Shown one piece after another: positions 1-7,637 of a stretch of 14,087 nucleotides of DNA. The stretch is taken from the NCBI GenBank assembly GCA_018814965.1, contig JAHIYS010000113.1, positions 1 to 14,087 on the forward strand. Direction: 5' to 3'. Under the pieces are notes generated by a model. It had not been told where the DNA came from, made no database searches, and was given only the letters and a program-made list of their open reading frames with translations. The translations under genes were made by a program, and so were the position numbers. How positions within the stretch are numbered: position 1 is the first letter of the stretch; each line of letters starts with the position of its first letter. The DNA comes from Gammaproteobacteria bacterium. Its GTDB lineage: Bacteria > Pseudomonadota > Gammaproteobacteria > UBA9339.

Positions 1-1
1 C

Positions 2-88
2 CTTAACCAAATAAAAGATTCATATAAAATATCCTACCAAATCTGCGATCTGATATCTGAACATTCTTATAGATATTTACAAGAATAA
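2..88 (+). CDS. possible C-terminal end of an unidentified protein (left-truncated)
   Basis: An open frame enters from the left edge and runs 28 codons to a TAA at 86-88. The residues read LNQIKDSYKISYQICDLISE and then HSYRYLQE, a plausible soluble, helical C-terminus. The other two plus-strand frames hit stops within the first few codons. If real, the gene converges on the histidine kinase gene with only 12 bp between the two stops. In DNA this AT-rich, 28 open codons can arise by chance, so this is a weak call. No function can be assigned from so short a tail. Confidence 0.35.
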   Translation, partial: LNQIKDSYKISYQICDLISEHSYRYLQE

Positions 89-100
89 TCAACACTCAAT

Positions 101-2608
101 TTAAGCGATCTTGTTAAGAGCTTCCATATCGCCCTTTATAATCACAGTTAAATAATCAGGAATCTCCTCTTGCTCAAAACCCTTGCCAGAAATTAAATAC
201 AACCGTGTATAACCAATCTCATACAAATATTTAGCCAGCTCTATCCCTGTCATTTTTCCTTGAAAATGATTATCCATGCAAATCTTGGTGTTTTTAGAAT
301 ACTGGTTTAGATTAGCCAAAAAACGCTTTGGATTATAGTATGTATCCACCATTAAAGATTTGCTTTGAAAAAATCCCGATAAAGAATCGGCAAAGATTTG
401 AACATCATCTATAACAACCACATCTATTTTTTTAGTGCTATTTTTAATCATGATATTGTTCTCTCTGTTTTTGATTACAATCGAAACGTATGGCGCAAGC
501 TGTTTAGGCAAAACCTTTACCCCAGACTTAAATACCAATTTAAGTAAATCCGCGTTACCATAATGACTCGTTACAAGGATCGAATTACCCTCCATGGAGG
601 TCTTACCAATAACCTGTAAACCATTATATTCCTGACCAATCAATTCAAAATCAGACAACAAAAACACTTTGTTTTTCTCTTCCATTGTTAACTTACTGAC
701 AAACTCAATTACCTCCTTACCAGATTTATAATGAATCAACTCAATATCTGATTTATACCCTTCAAATCTAGCCTTCCAAGCACCATGAATAGATAAATCA
801 TCATCTAAAACAATAACCGTACTACCACTATCCAGACTTAGTTCTTCCGTTAACCAACCTGCAAGTTCAACCCTTGGGAAAGTCAATATTATCGATGTTC
901 CAGCCCCAATATTTGATTTAATTTGTATACTCCCATTGCTAGATTGCAATGCTCCTCTTACCTGGGTAAACCCAATACCAGTTCCACCTCGTTTACCGCT
1001 GGTCACTGGAATACTGTTCATAATCTTATCAATAACATCATGTGACATACCTTTACCATTATCTGTAATTACAATATTTACATGCTCTCTATCTAGATTA
1101 AGCTGTAAATCAACCTTCCCTGCCTTTTCTTCTATCGCTTCCACTGCATTATTCACCAGATTGGATATCATACGATTAAAATCAGATGGATTCGCGCTGA
1201 TAGATGCAAAATCACTTCCTAAACCAAAAGAAGAATTGAATTTAACTGGTAAGTTTTTATATTGGTACCTCTTCTCACTTAAAATATCTAGTAAAGCTAA
1301 AGAAACTAAAACATGCTGTGATTTTACCGATTCAGCATCAACTTTATTACCATATTTTTTATATCTACTTAATAAATTATTTGCGATATCATTTATCCCC
1401 AAAGCAACATCTCTTAATGTTACACGCTCTGGTTCAGACATATCTTTACAAGACCCAACAATCATAGATAGGCTAGCTAATGGTGAACGAATATCATGAG
1501 CCACCTGCTCTGCAATCGTCCTAAATTTCTCTTGTTCTTGTAATTTAATATTCTGCAGTTGATTTTCAAGCTTTAAACGCTCTGCTTCGTTTTCTATTTC
1601 CTTGCGCTGAGTAATATCGATAGAAACGCTGACAATACCCACAATTTTTTTATTGTAATTATAAAGAGGTGCTTTTGTTGAAAGAAAAATCCCTTCTCTA
1701 CCATCTGATAATACAGACGGCTCTTCAATAGTGATGGTCTTTCCAGTATTTATAACATCATTATTAATTTGATCTAATACTTCTGAAATTGCGGCACCTT
1801 GAATATCAACATTCCTTTTGCCAATAATATCGTCACGCAATACTAAACCCATCGCTCTTGCTTGATTATCATTGCATCCCAAATACAGCCCTTTTCTATC
1901 CATCCAATACACATTACCAGGCATAATGGCGATAATATTCTCAAGCACCTTAAGCTTATCTAATGTCTCTCTTTTTGATATTGTGATATCAACAGAGGTC
2001 CCTATGATACCAATAACTTTATTGTTACGATCTCTCAATGGCGCCTTATGTGATAAATATAACGCCTGCTCTGCTCCACCAGTTATTAACTCCTCAAAAA
2101 TCTGTAGTTTACCACTTTTCATAACTGCCTGATCTGCTTCCCTAAGCATCTCAGCTTCTTCCTTAGGAAAAAGCTCATGATCAGTTTTACCTACATAATC
2201 ATCTATAGATTTTACCCCAAAATCACTCCAATTCTGTTTATTGCTACACAAACAAACCCCATCCCTATTTTTCCAATAAATATGTCCTGGCAATTGTTCC
2301 AACAGATCTTCAAGAGTTATTCCTCCATAACGCTGCTTATTATTTTTGTAATTCCAAATTAGGAACACGATTATGGTTGAAGTTAAAGCAACCAATAAAT
2401 AGCTGGTTATTAGAAAATAACTTTGACTAATAATTCCAAATAAAATTATCGCAAGCTGAATAAATAAGAAAATAATAAAAAGCAATAAAGACTCGCCATG
2501 CATCGTATTTTCTTTAAAAAGATTTCTCGTCTTAGAAACAAATGCAAAAAAACTCTTTAATATAGATAGTCCAAATAAAAATTCAATTACGCCTTTAACC
2601 AACCTCAT
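101..2608 (-). CDS. PQ-loop/PAS hybrid sensor histidine kinase with two receiver domains
   Basis: A membrane-bound hybrid sensor kinase of 835 residues. Residues 1-90 form three hydrophobic segments that align with the SemiSWEET-like domain of the neighbouring 211-residue protein, but the PQ pair is replaced by S25-K26. PAS 1 spans about 98-210 (GHIYWKNRDGVCL) and PAS 2 about 222-334. A charged, probably coiled-coil linker (335-362) leads to the kinase. The phospho-acceptor is H371 (VAHDIRSPLASL). The ATPase shows the N box around N483/N487, DNGKGM at 516-521 and GGTGIG at 541-546. Receiver 1 (about 597-712) has D602-D604, acceptor D653, T680 and K702. Receiver 2 (about 727-835) has D734/D735, acceptor D779, S807 and K825. 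So autophosphorylation and internal phosphotransfer both look possible. There is no output domain, and the ligand and final partner are unknown. The ATG is preceded by a good AAGGAG site. The domain calls are secure; the nature of the membrane domain is inferred from its neighbour. Confidence 0.9.
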   Translation of the reverse strand: MRLVKGVIEFLFGLSILKSFFAFVSKTRNLFKENTMHGESLLLFIIFLFIQLAIILFGIISQSYFLITSYLLVALTSTIIVFLIWNYKNNKQRYGGITLEDLLEQLPGHIYWKNRDGVCLCSNKQNWSDFGVKSIDDYVGKTDHELFPKEEAEMLREADQAVMKSGKLQIFEELITGGAEQALYLSHKAPLRDRNNKVIGIIGTSVDITISKRETLDKLKVLENIIAIMPGNVYWMDRKGLYLGCNDNQARAMGLVLRDDIIGKRNVDIQGAAISEVLDQINNDVINTGKTITIEEPSVLSDGREGIFLSTKAPLYNYNKKIVGIVSVSIDITQRKEIENEAERLKLENQLQNIKLQEQEKFRTIAEQVAHDIRSPLASLSMIVGSCKDMSEPERVTLRDVALGINDIANNLLSRYKKYGNKVDAESVKSQHVLVSLALLDILSEKRYQYKNLPVKFNSSFGLGSDFASISANPSDFNRMISNLVNNAVEAIEEKAGKVDLQLNLDREHVNIVITDNGKGMSHDVIDKIMNSIPVTSGKRGGTGIGFTQVRGALQSSNGSIQIKSNIGAGTSIILTFPRVELAGWLTEELSLDSGSTVIVLDDDLSIHGAWKARFEGYKSDIELIHYKSGKEVIEFVSKLTMEEKNKVFLLSDFELIGQEYNGLQVIGKTSMEGNSILVTSHYGNADLLKLVFKSGVKVLPKQLAPYVSIVIKNRENNIMIKNSTKKIDVVVIDDVQIFADSLSGFFQSKSLMVDTYYNPKRFLANLNQYSKNTKICMDNHFQGKMTGIELAKYLYEIGYTRLYLISGKGFEQEEIPDYLTVIIKGDMEALNKIA

Positions 2609-2980
2609 AGCACTCCTTTATTCCTCGATAAAACAGCAAACCAATTTCATAGCAACGATCTAGTTTTATAGAATCATTTACCAGGCGTCATATAAAGGCA
2701 GACAATAAATTATCCATATATATTATCTGCCTTAAATATAGTAAATCTCTGCTATTTATAATTTTCAGGAGTTATATCAATCGAGGTTCCTAGAATGCCT
2801 ATTATATTACCATTTCTGTCCTTCAACGGCATCTTATGTGATAAATATAACGCTTTTTTTAGGCCGGTTAACTCTTCTTCACAAACTTTAACCTCACCAG
2901 TACGCATCACTTCTTGATCTGCTTCCAAAATCTTATCAGCCTGTTCCTTAGGAAAAAGATCATGATCAGTTTTACCCACA
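2045..2980. repeat. near-identical direct repeats shared by the two PAS genes
   Basis: Two short stretches occur once in each of the neighbouring PAS genes, in the same orientation. Positions 2045-2065 equal 2833-2853 over 21 bases. Positions 2161-2195 match 2946-2980 with two differences in 35. Both pairs are about 785-788 bp apart and encode equivalent parts of the PAS domain (YLSHK and FPKE ... KTDH). They show that the genes are tandem duplicates whose DNA is locally almost unchanged. The span given covers both copies. Confidence 0.8.
2695..2733 (-). terminator. 13-bp inverted repeat after the PAS gene, terminator-like
   Basis: The arms at 2695-2707 and 2721-2733 are complementary over 13 positions with one mismatch and enclose a 13-nt loop. 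Read on the minus strand, the stem begins about 18 nt after the stop of the 211-residue PAS gene and lies about 85 nt before the kinase start. It carries three G:C pairs near its base (AAGGC/GCCTT) but is followed only by TATATG, not by a run of T. It may be a weak terminator or attenuator separating the two sensor genes, or an mRNA stabiliser. Confidence 0.45.
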
Positions 2981-3387
2981 AACTCTTCTAAGGAATTTAG
3001 TCCAAAGTCACTCCAATTACTACGATTACATCCAAGGCATACACCATTTTTATCCTTCCAATAAATGTGCCCAGGCAATTGCTCCAAGATATCTTCTAAA
3101 ATAATATCGCTACAACAACGTATATTCTTCCTATACATAATAGTCAGAAATACAACTAACCCACAGGTTAACATACTTAGCAAATAACCTACCACCAACA
3201 AAGAGTCCTGATTAATAATCCCATGCATAACTATCGTAAACTGAATTAATAAAAATCCAGCAAATGTCAATAGAGATACCCCTTGAGAAGTTTTTTCTTT
3301 AAAAATCCGGTAAGCTTGTGGAATAAATAATATTGCATTAATAAATAGTGCAGCCCCAAATACAAACTCAATTATAGTGTTAATCAT
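2752..3387 (-). CDS. PQ-loop (SemiSWEET-like) membrane protein with a single PAS domain
   Basis: A protein of 211 residues with two parts. Residues 1-88 hold three hydrophobic segments (about 5-22, 38-57, 63-84). A PQ pair at P23-Q24 is followed by a basic loop and GVSLLTF (36-42), the pattern of PQ-loop/SemiSWEET proteins. Residues about 99-206 form one PAS domain (GHIYWKDKNGVCLGCN ... GTSIDIT). It closely resembles the first 210 residues of the adjacent kinase, then stops five residues after the PAS end, with no kinase, receiver or cyclase domain. It is therefore a sensor without an output of its own. It could pair with the kinase as a heterodimer, act as a ligand-binding decoy, or be the remnant of a duplicated kinase gene. 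The ATG has a GGGGA site about 8 nt upstream. It has its own long upstream gap, so it is probably transcribed separately from mutL. Confidence 0.8.
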   Translation of the reverse strand: MINTIIEFVFGAALFINAILFIPQAYRIFKEKTSQGVSLLTFAGFLLIQFTIVMHGIINQDSLLVVGYLLSMLTCGLVVFLTIMYRKNIRCCSDIILEDILEQLPGHIYWKDKNGVCLGCNRSNWSDFGLNSLEEFVGKTDHDLFPKEQADKILEADQEVMRTGEVKVCEEELTGLKKALYLSHKMPLKDRNGNIIGILGTSIDITPENYK

Positions 3388-3743
3388 AGATCATCCCCAT
3401 TGTGATTAATTTATATTAGCAACTCTATCAAACTAAACATATTTTGTCTAAAACCAATCCCTGCCTCTTCAATTTTACACAATAACTATATCAAATTTTA
3501 GGAGAATAGAGAATAATCTAATTTTTATGAGATATTAGCTATATATTTTTAAAGTTAAAATTTTATACAGCAAATGAAGTTTTTTAACTTAACTTTGCTA
3601 AAGTTTTCTAAAAAAACCATCAAAAACAATTAGATTATAACTAAAGCTCTGTTTTATAAAATTGAATTCAAGTGTTTCTTAAGGAAAGCTTAAATTTTAG
3701 CAAAAAGAACTAGCAATGGCCCTAAATAACTTTTTGTAAATAT
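3388..3743. other. 356-bp AT-rich intergenic region between mutL and the PAS gene
   Basis: No credible gene is visible on either strand. The stretch is clearly richer in A+T than its neighbours and holds short dyads: a 9-bp stem 3552-3560/3582-3590, a 6-bp dyad with a 3-nt centre at 3591-3605 (AACTTTGCTAAAGTT), and a 5-bp dyad at 3679-3693. It must contain the end of the mutL transcript and the promoter of the PAS gene. I found no hexamer pair convincing enough to mark. In E. coli this position after mutL is taken by miaA and hfq; neither is present. Confidence 0.6.
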
Positions 3744-5579
3744 CTAGCTACCACGCAAAAACATCTTATCTAAAGCAGCCATCGTCATCTGGGCCCATGT
3801 AGGACGCCCATGACCGCATTGCCCCCCATGGTTAGTTATTTCTAACTTACGCAACAAAGTATTCATTTCATCTATACTCAGATTTTGATTGGCACGCACA
3901 CTACTATGACAAGCCATAGTTGCTAAAATCTTATTAGTACTTTCGATTACACTATCTAAACTGTCATGTGTTAATAGATCAGCAATAATATCTCGAACTA
4001 ATTTACCAACGCTAGTATCTTTTAACAGCACAGGCACAGAACGCACCAAAACACTCCCGGGAGAGGACCTGGTAATTGTAAATCCCAATTTTTGCAATAA
4101 CTCACCATTTGATTCCACACAATTAATCTCAGCATCATTCAAAGCTATTGATAATGGCATAAGCATGATTTGGGCAGGCACCTCTGTGGAACTATACTCA
4201 GTTTTTAACCTCTCATAATTAATTCTTTCATGTGCCGCATGTACATCTACTATCACCAAACCATCTTTATTTTGCGCCAGAATATAAACCCCTTGCAATT
4301 GCGCTAATGCAAACCCTAATGGTGGAATAGCTTCATTAACAGTAGCTTTTTCTACAACAGGTGAACTATGCGCAGAATAATCATGGGGACTTTTATCAGC
4401 AGTTGCGGCAATCTCTTTAGCAAAGGTTGTTAATCTTTCATAGGTTTCTCTCTCTTCGGCTGCAACAAGCGGCAACGACTGCTGAAATGAACGCTGACTA
4501 GGCATAGAGGTAAAATCTTTTCTTATTGCTGCATTTTCTTTATCGACGTTAGTAGCTGACTCTTGACTAAAACCACCACTTTGACCAACTGTGAGCGCCT
4601 GTTGAATCCCTTTAGCAACAAAATCATGCACCAATCTGCTATCACGAAACCTCACCTCAGATTTAGCGGGATGAACATTCACATCAACTAAGGCTGGATC
4701 AATATTCAAATACAGCACTACAGCAGGATAGCGCTGCCCATGAGTAACATCTTGGTAAGCTTGCCTGATAGCATGAGAAAATGTTTTATCACGGACAATT
4801 CTACCGTTAATATACAAATACTGTAAATCAGGCTGACTTCGTGTGTAATGAGGTTGAGATATCCAACCACTCAAACCCAAAGATTCTGAACCAAGATCAA
4901 TCTCTAGAGCGTTTTCTATAAACTCCTTACCAACTATGTCCCCTACTCTATTTGCACGCTCCTTGCTTGTGCTAGCAATTGGCAATGACCAAATATTTTT
5001 GCCATTATGCTTTAATAAAAATTCCACATCAAAACGTCCTAAAGCTAAGCGCCCAAACATCTGCAAAATATGGTTAAATTCCGTTTGTTCAGTACGTAAA
5101 AATTTACGCCGTACTGGAATATTAAAAAAAAGATCACTTACCTCAACAGTTGTCCCCACTGGATGAGCGCTTGGCTGTAACAACAAATCATCGGACTCTC
5201 CCTCAACAGAAATCGTCCAACCTGTAGAAGCAGATGAAACTTTAGAGATTAATTTAAAGCGTGCTATAGAACAGATACTTGCCAGAGCTTCCCCTCTAAA
5301 CCCCAAACTCTTAACATGCTCTAAGTCATTAAATGTCTTAATTTTACTTGTGGCATGCCTGCTTATCGCCATTTTTAAATCTTCTTTAACAATACCAAAA
5401 CCATTATCTCGTAAGCGAATTAATTTAGCACCACCATTTTCGATCTCAAGATTAATCTCTGTAGCTCCAGCATCCAAACTGTTTTCTAATAATTCTTTTA
5501 CTACAGAGCTAGGGCGCTCAATCACCTCGCCAGCAGCGATTTGGCTCACAAGATGAGAATCTAAAAGCTTTATACTCAT
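3744..5579 (-). CDS. mutL: DNA mismatch repair protein MutL, endonuclease type
   Basis: MutL links mismatch recognition by MutS to strand incision. At 611 residues it has the usual length. The N-terminal GHKL ATPase is complete: E32-N33 in LENSLDAGA, DNGFGI at 58-63, GFRGEAL at 93-99, and the family signature around LFFNIPVRRKF (150-160). A poorly conserved linker covers about 335-415. The C-terminal domain carries DVHAAHERINYE at 445-456, which fits the metal-binding endonuclease pattern DQHA-x2-E-x4-E with V for Q. It also has ACHSSVRA at 556-563 and QCGHGRP at 587-593. E. coli MutL lacks this motif and relies on MutH; Pseudomonas-type MutL has it. I infer that this MutL nicks DNA itself and that MutH is probably absent. 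The ATG follows a GGAG site 7 nt away. It lies 132 bp after amiB and ends the nnr-tsaE-amiB-mutL run. Confidence 0.97.
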   Translation of the reverse strand: MSIKLLDSHLVSQIAAGEVIERPSSVVKELLENSLDAGATEINLEIENGGAKLIRLRDNGFGIVKEDLKMAISRHATSKIKTFNDLEHVKSLGFRGEALASICSIARFKLISKVSSASTGWTISVEGESDDLLLQPSAHPVGTTVEVSDLFFNIPVRRKFLRTEQTEFNHILQMFGRLALGRFDVEFLLKHNGKNIWSLPIASTSKERANRVGDIVGKEFIENALEIDLGSESLGLSGWISQPHYTRSQPDLQYLYINGRIVRDKTFSHAIRQAYQDVTHGQRYPAVVLYLNIDPALVDVNVHPAKSEVRFRDSRLVHDFVAKGIQQALTVGQSGGFSQESATNVDKENAAIRKDFTSMPSQRSFQQSLPLVAAEERETYERLTTFAKEIAATADKSPHDYSAHSSPVVEKATVNEAIPPLGFALAQLQGVYILAQNKDGLVIVDVHAAHERINYERLKTEYSSTEVPAQIMLMPLSIALNDAEINCVESNGELLQKLGFTITRSSPGSVLVRSVPVLLKDTSVGKLVRDIIADLLTHDSLDSVIESTNKILATMACHSSVRANQNLSIDEMNTLLRKLEITNHGGQCGHGRPTWAQMTMAALDKMFLRGS

Positions 5580-5613
5580 ATATTAACTCCGATATAACAT
5601 ACAGATAAATTTT

Positions 5614-5641
5614 ATTATGTAGCAATAATTGCTATCGTAAA
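5614..5641 (-). promoter_or_regulatory. candidate mutL promoter with a palindrome as spacer
   Basis: On the minus strand TTTACG (5636-5641) and CATAAT (5614-5619) are 16 bp apart, about 35 bp upstream of the mutL ATG. The spacer is almost entirely the 15-bp palindrome TAGCAATTATTGCTA (5620-5634; 7-bp arms, one central base). The -10 matches 5 of 6 and the -35 only 4 of 6. The palindrome could be an operator. Read-through from amiB is the alternative source of mutL mRNA. Confidence 0.35.
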
Positions 5642-5711
5642 CACAATATAAAAGCTATACCCTTATCAAATTTGCCAACCTAAGCCAAGAACTAAACCCA
5701 AAGAAAAACTA

Positions 5712-7025
5712 CTACCATGAATCTTTCAAAGCAGTCATCCTAGGATTAAGCTGTTGTTTTATCTTGGCCAAATATGTTCCTGAAGGTGGCCGTTTTATAA
5801 AATACGAGCAGACTCCATTAGCCAACCTAGAAGCAATCTCAGCTTGGTAACGAGAATCACGTAACCTTAATTCCTCTTTAGCATAAGAAAGAAAACCTAC
5901 TTCCACCAGTAATGACGGAATATCAGGAGACTTTAAAACCACAAATGCCGCTTGCTCCACACGCCGCGAATGCAAGCTAGTAACTGTCTCTAATTTTTGC
6001 AAAATTCTGCCGCCAATATCTAAACTTGCGCTAATAGTTGCTGTTTGAGCCAAATCAATTAATACCGATCGCAATAATGCATTTTTATCAAAGATCGCCT
6101 GCCCCAGTTCTGACTCATTTTCTTTTTCTGCCAACCAGCGAGCAGCTTCACTAGTTGCACCCCTTTGAGATAAAGCAAAAACTGAAGCACCATGAGCATC
6201 TCTATACCTATAAGCATCAGCATGAACAGAAATAAACATATCTGCCCTATGATTATGAGCGATTGCCAAACGTTTACGTAGAGTTATGAAGTAATCCCCG
6301 TTACGAGTAAGGATTGCCCGAAATCCTTTAGTATTATTAATTGTATTTTTTAAAATCTTAGCAACTGCTAAATTTACATCTTTCTCACGCGTGCCATTAC
6401 CACCAACAGCTCCAGGATCTTTACCTCCATGACCAGGATCAATCACAATTAAAATCTCACGTGACCCACCCTCTTTTTCATCAACATTTTGCATTGAATC
6501 TTTAAATGCTTGTTCCAAACCTTCATCTTTGCTATTTGAAACATCTGAGGCTGGGCCTGGAACTGGGGAAGCTGGTGTTGGCAGAACCGGGGTTTGTACA
6601 GGAGCTGCTGATACAGGTGGTTTAGGAGATGGTGCCACCTTCTTTTCTTCTTGTAAATATAAATCAAGTATCAAACGATTGGGTTTAGATAAGGAGAAAT
6701 GCTCCACATTTACAGGGGTTTTTAAATTTATAATCAATCTTAAATCATTTTTAATTTGCGTATTTAGTATAGAACTAATTGGTGTTTTAGAAAGCCCTGG
6801 CTTATTTAAAAAAGCCGCAAGCTTTGTCTTTCTAATATCTACTACTATTCTTTCTCGAAAGGTTACAGAAGTATAATTAATTGGACCATTAGCATCAAAG
6901 ACTAATCTAACTTTATTTGGCTCGATAGAAAAACGAAATCCTGTGATTTTAAGAGTTTGAGCCAAGGTTTCTTCGCCCAAAAAAATAAGTAAAAATAGCA
7001 GGATTATTTTAGAATAAGTTTTCAT
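5712..7025 (-). CDS. amiB: N-acetylmuramoyl-L-alanine amidase (AmiB/AmiC type)
   Basis: A periplasmic zinc amidase that cuts the bond between N-acetylmuramic acid and L-alanine in peptidoglycan during daughter-cell separation. Its 437 residues begin with a signal peptide (KTYSK basic part, hydrophobic 8-16, likely cleavage near LAQ at 21-23). An AMIN domain for septal targeting follows (about 25-125), then a proline/alanine-rich linker (about 130-160) and the Amidase_3 domain (about 190-410). Zinc and catalytic residues are visible: H199 in DPGHGG, E214 in REKD, H268 in SVHAD and catalytic E375 in LLVEVGFLS. The segment ARWLAEKENESELG (295-308) begins the helical insertion that blocks the active site in EnvC/NlpD-activated family members, so an activator is probably needed. 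No LysM domain follows. The start lies inside tsaE (17-bp overlap), which suggests translational coupling. Confidence 0.95.
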   Translation of the reverse strand: MKTYSKIILLFLLIFLGEETLAQTLKITGFRFSIEPNKVRLVFDANGPINYTSVTFRERIVVDIRKTKLAAFLNKPGLSKTPISSILNTQIKNDLRLIINLKTPVNVEHFSLSKPNRLILDLYLQEEKKVAPSPKPPVSAAPVQTPVLPTPASPVPGPASDVSNSKDEGLEQAFKDSMQNVDEKEGGSREILIVIDPGHGGKDPGAVGGNGTREKDVNLAVAKILKNTINNTKGFRAILTRNGDYFITLRKRLAIAHNHRADMFISVHADAYRYRDAHGASVFALSQRGATSEAARWLAEKENESELGQAIFDKNALLRSVLIDLAQTATISASLDIGGRILQKLETVTSLHSRRVEQAAFVVLKSPDIPSLLVEVGFLSYAKEELRLRDSRYQAEIASRLANGVCSYFIKRPPSGTYLAKIKQQLNPRMTALKDSW

Positions 7026-7482
7026 TTTTCACTATTTTTTCAACCATCATCTCACCCTTAGAAGAAGTAGCAGATATTTCCACTACTCTTGCCTGCCCTT
7101 TTGTCACAAAATCAAAACTACAAAATAAATCTGCCTCTGGCAAAAAACCTTTCCCATGATCAGGCCACTCAATCAAACAAATATTTTCCTCATTAAAATA
7201 ATCTACCACACCAACATATACCAACTCTTCGGGTTTTATTAAACGATATAAATCAAAATGACAGATGGTTTGACCCTTAACTTGATAGGTCTCAAATAAA
7301 TTAAAAGTGGGACTACGTACATGACCCTTATAACCAATTCTCCGCAAAAATCCCCGCACTAAAGTAGTTTTACCAGCTCCAAGCTCCCCCTGCAAATAAA
7401 CAACACTACCAGGAACACACGAACTAGCTATAACGCCGCCCAATCGTCTCATTGCTAAAGCTGTCTTTATTTTAATCTGCAT
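7009..7482 (-). CDS. tsaE: tRNA threonylcarbamoyladenosine biosynthesis ATPase TsaE
   Basis: TsaE is the ATPase that works with TsaB and TsaD to add threonylcarbamoyl to A37 of tRNAs reading ANN codons, in the cytoplasm. The 157 residues contain a Walker A motif GELGAGKTT (32-40), the SPTF segment (57-60), HFDLYRL (75-81) and IEWPD (104-108), all in family order. The length is typical, but the N-terminus before the P-loop is slightly short. A stop codon three codons upstream excludes a longer start. The ATG has no recognisable Shine-Dalgarno sequence, which is unusual here. The gene lies 155 bp after nnr and overlaps amiB by 17 bp, so tsaE-amiB is a tight pair. That 155-bp gap shows no terminator or promoter I would defend. 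Confidence 0.95.
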   Translation of the reverse strand: MQIKIKTALAMRRLGGVIASSCVPGSVVYLQGELGAGKTTLVRGFLRRIGYKGHVRSPTFNLFETYQVKGQTICHFDLYRLIKPEELVYVGVVDYFNEENICLIEWPDHGKGFLPEADLFCSFDFVTKGQARVVEISATSSKGEMMVEKIVKNENLF

Positions 7483-7637
7483 ATATTGTTATTATTCAAG
7501 ATTACATCATTGCAATGGGTCAATCTACCAAGCAATCAATTTATAAACTCTAAAACGCCCTATAAGCCTACCAAAACAGTTTCAAGATCTTCCATTTCGC
7601 ATCACTAAACTGCTTTTGACTCACAGTGATAGTTAGA

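Noticed and set aside
936..1499. 187-codon open frame on the plus strand inside the kinase gene
   Set aside because: It lies opposite the kinase domain, whose motifs are clear on the minus strand. The translation shows no family features and it has no independent start context.
3552..3605. AT-only hairpins in the gap between mutL and the PAS gene considered as a terminator or small RNA
   Set aside because: Stems made almost entirely of A:T pairs are expected by chance in such AT-rich DNA. No G:C core or proper T tract is present.
6529..6876. 115-codon plus-strand frame opposite amiB
   Set aside because: The glycine- and threonine-rich start is the complement of the proline/alanine-rich linker of AmiB, and the rest mirrors the AMIN domain.
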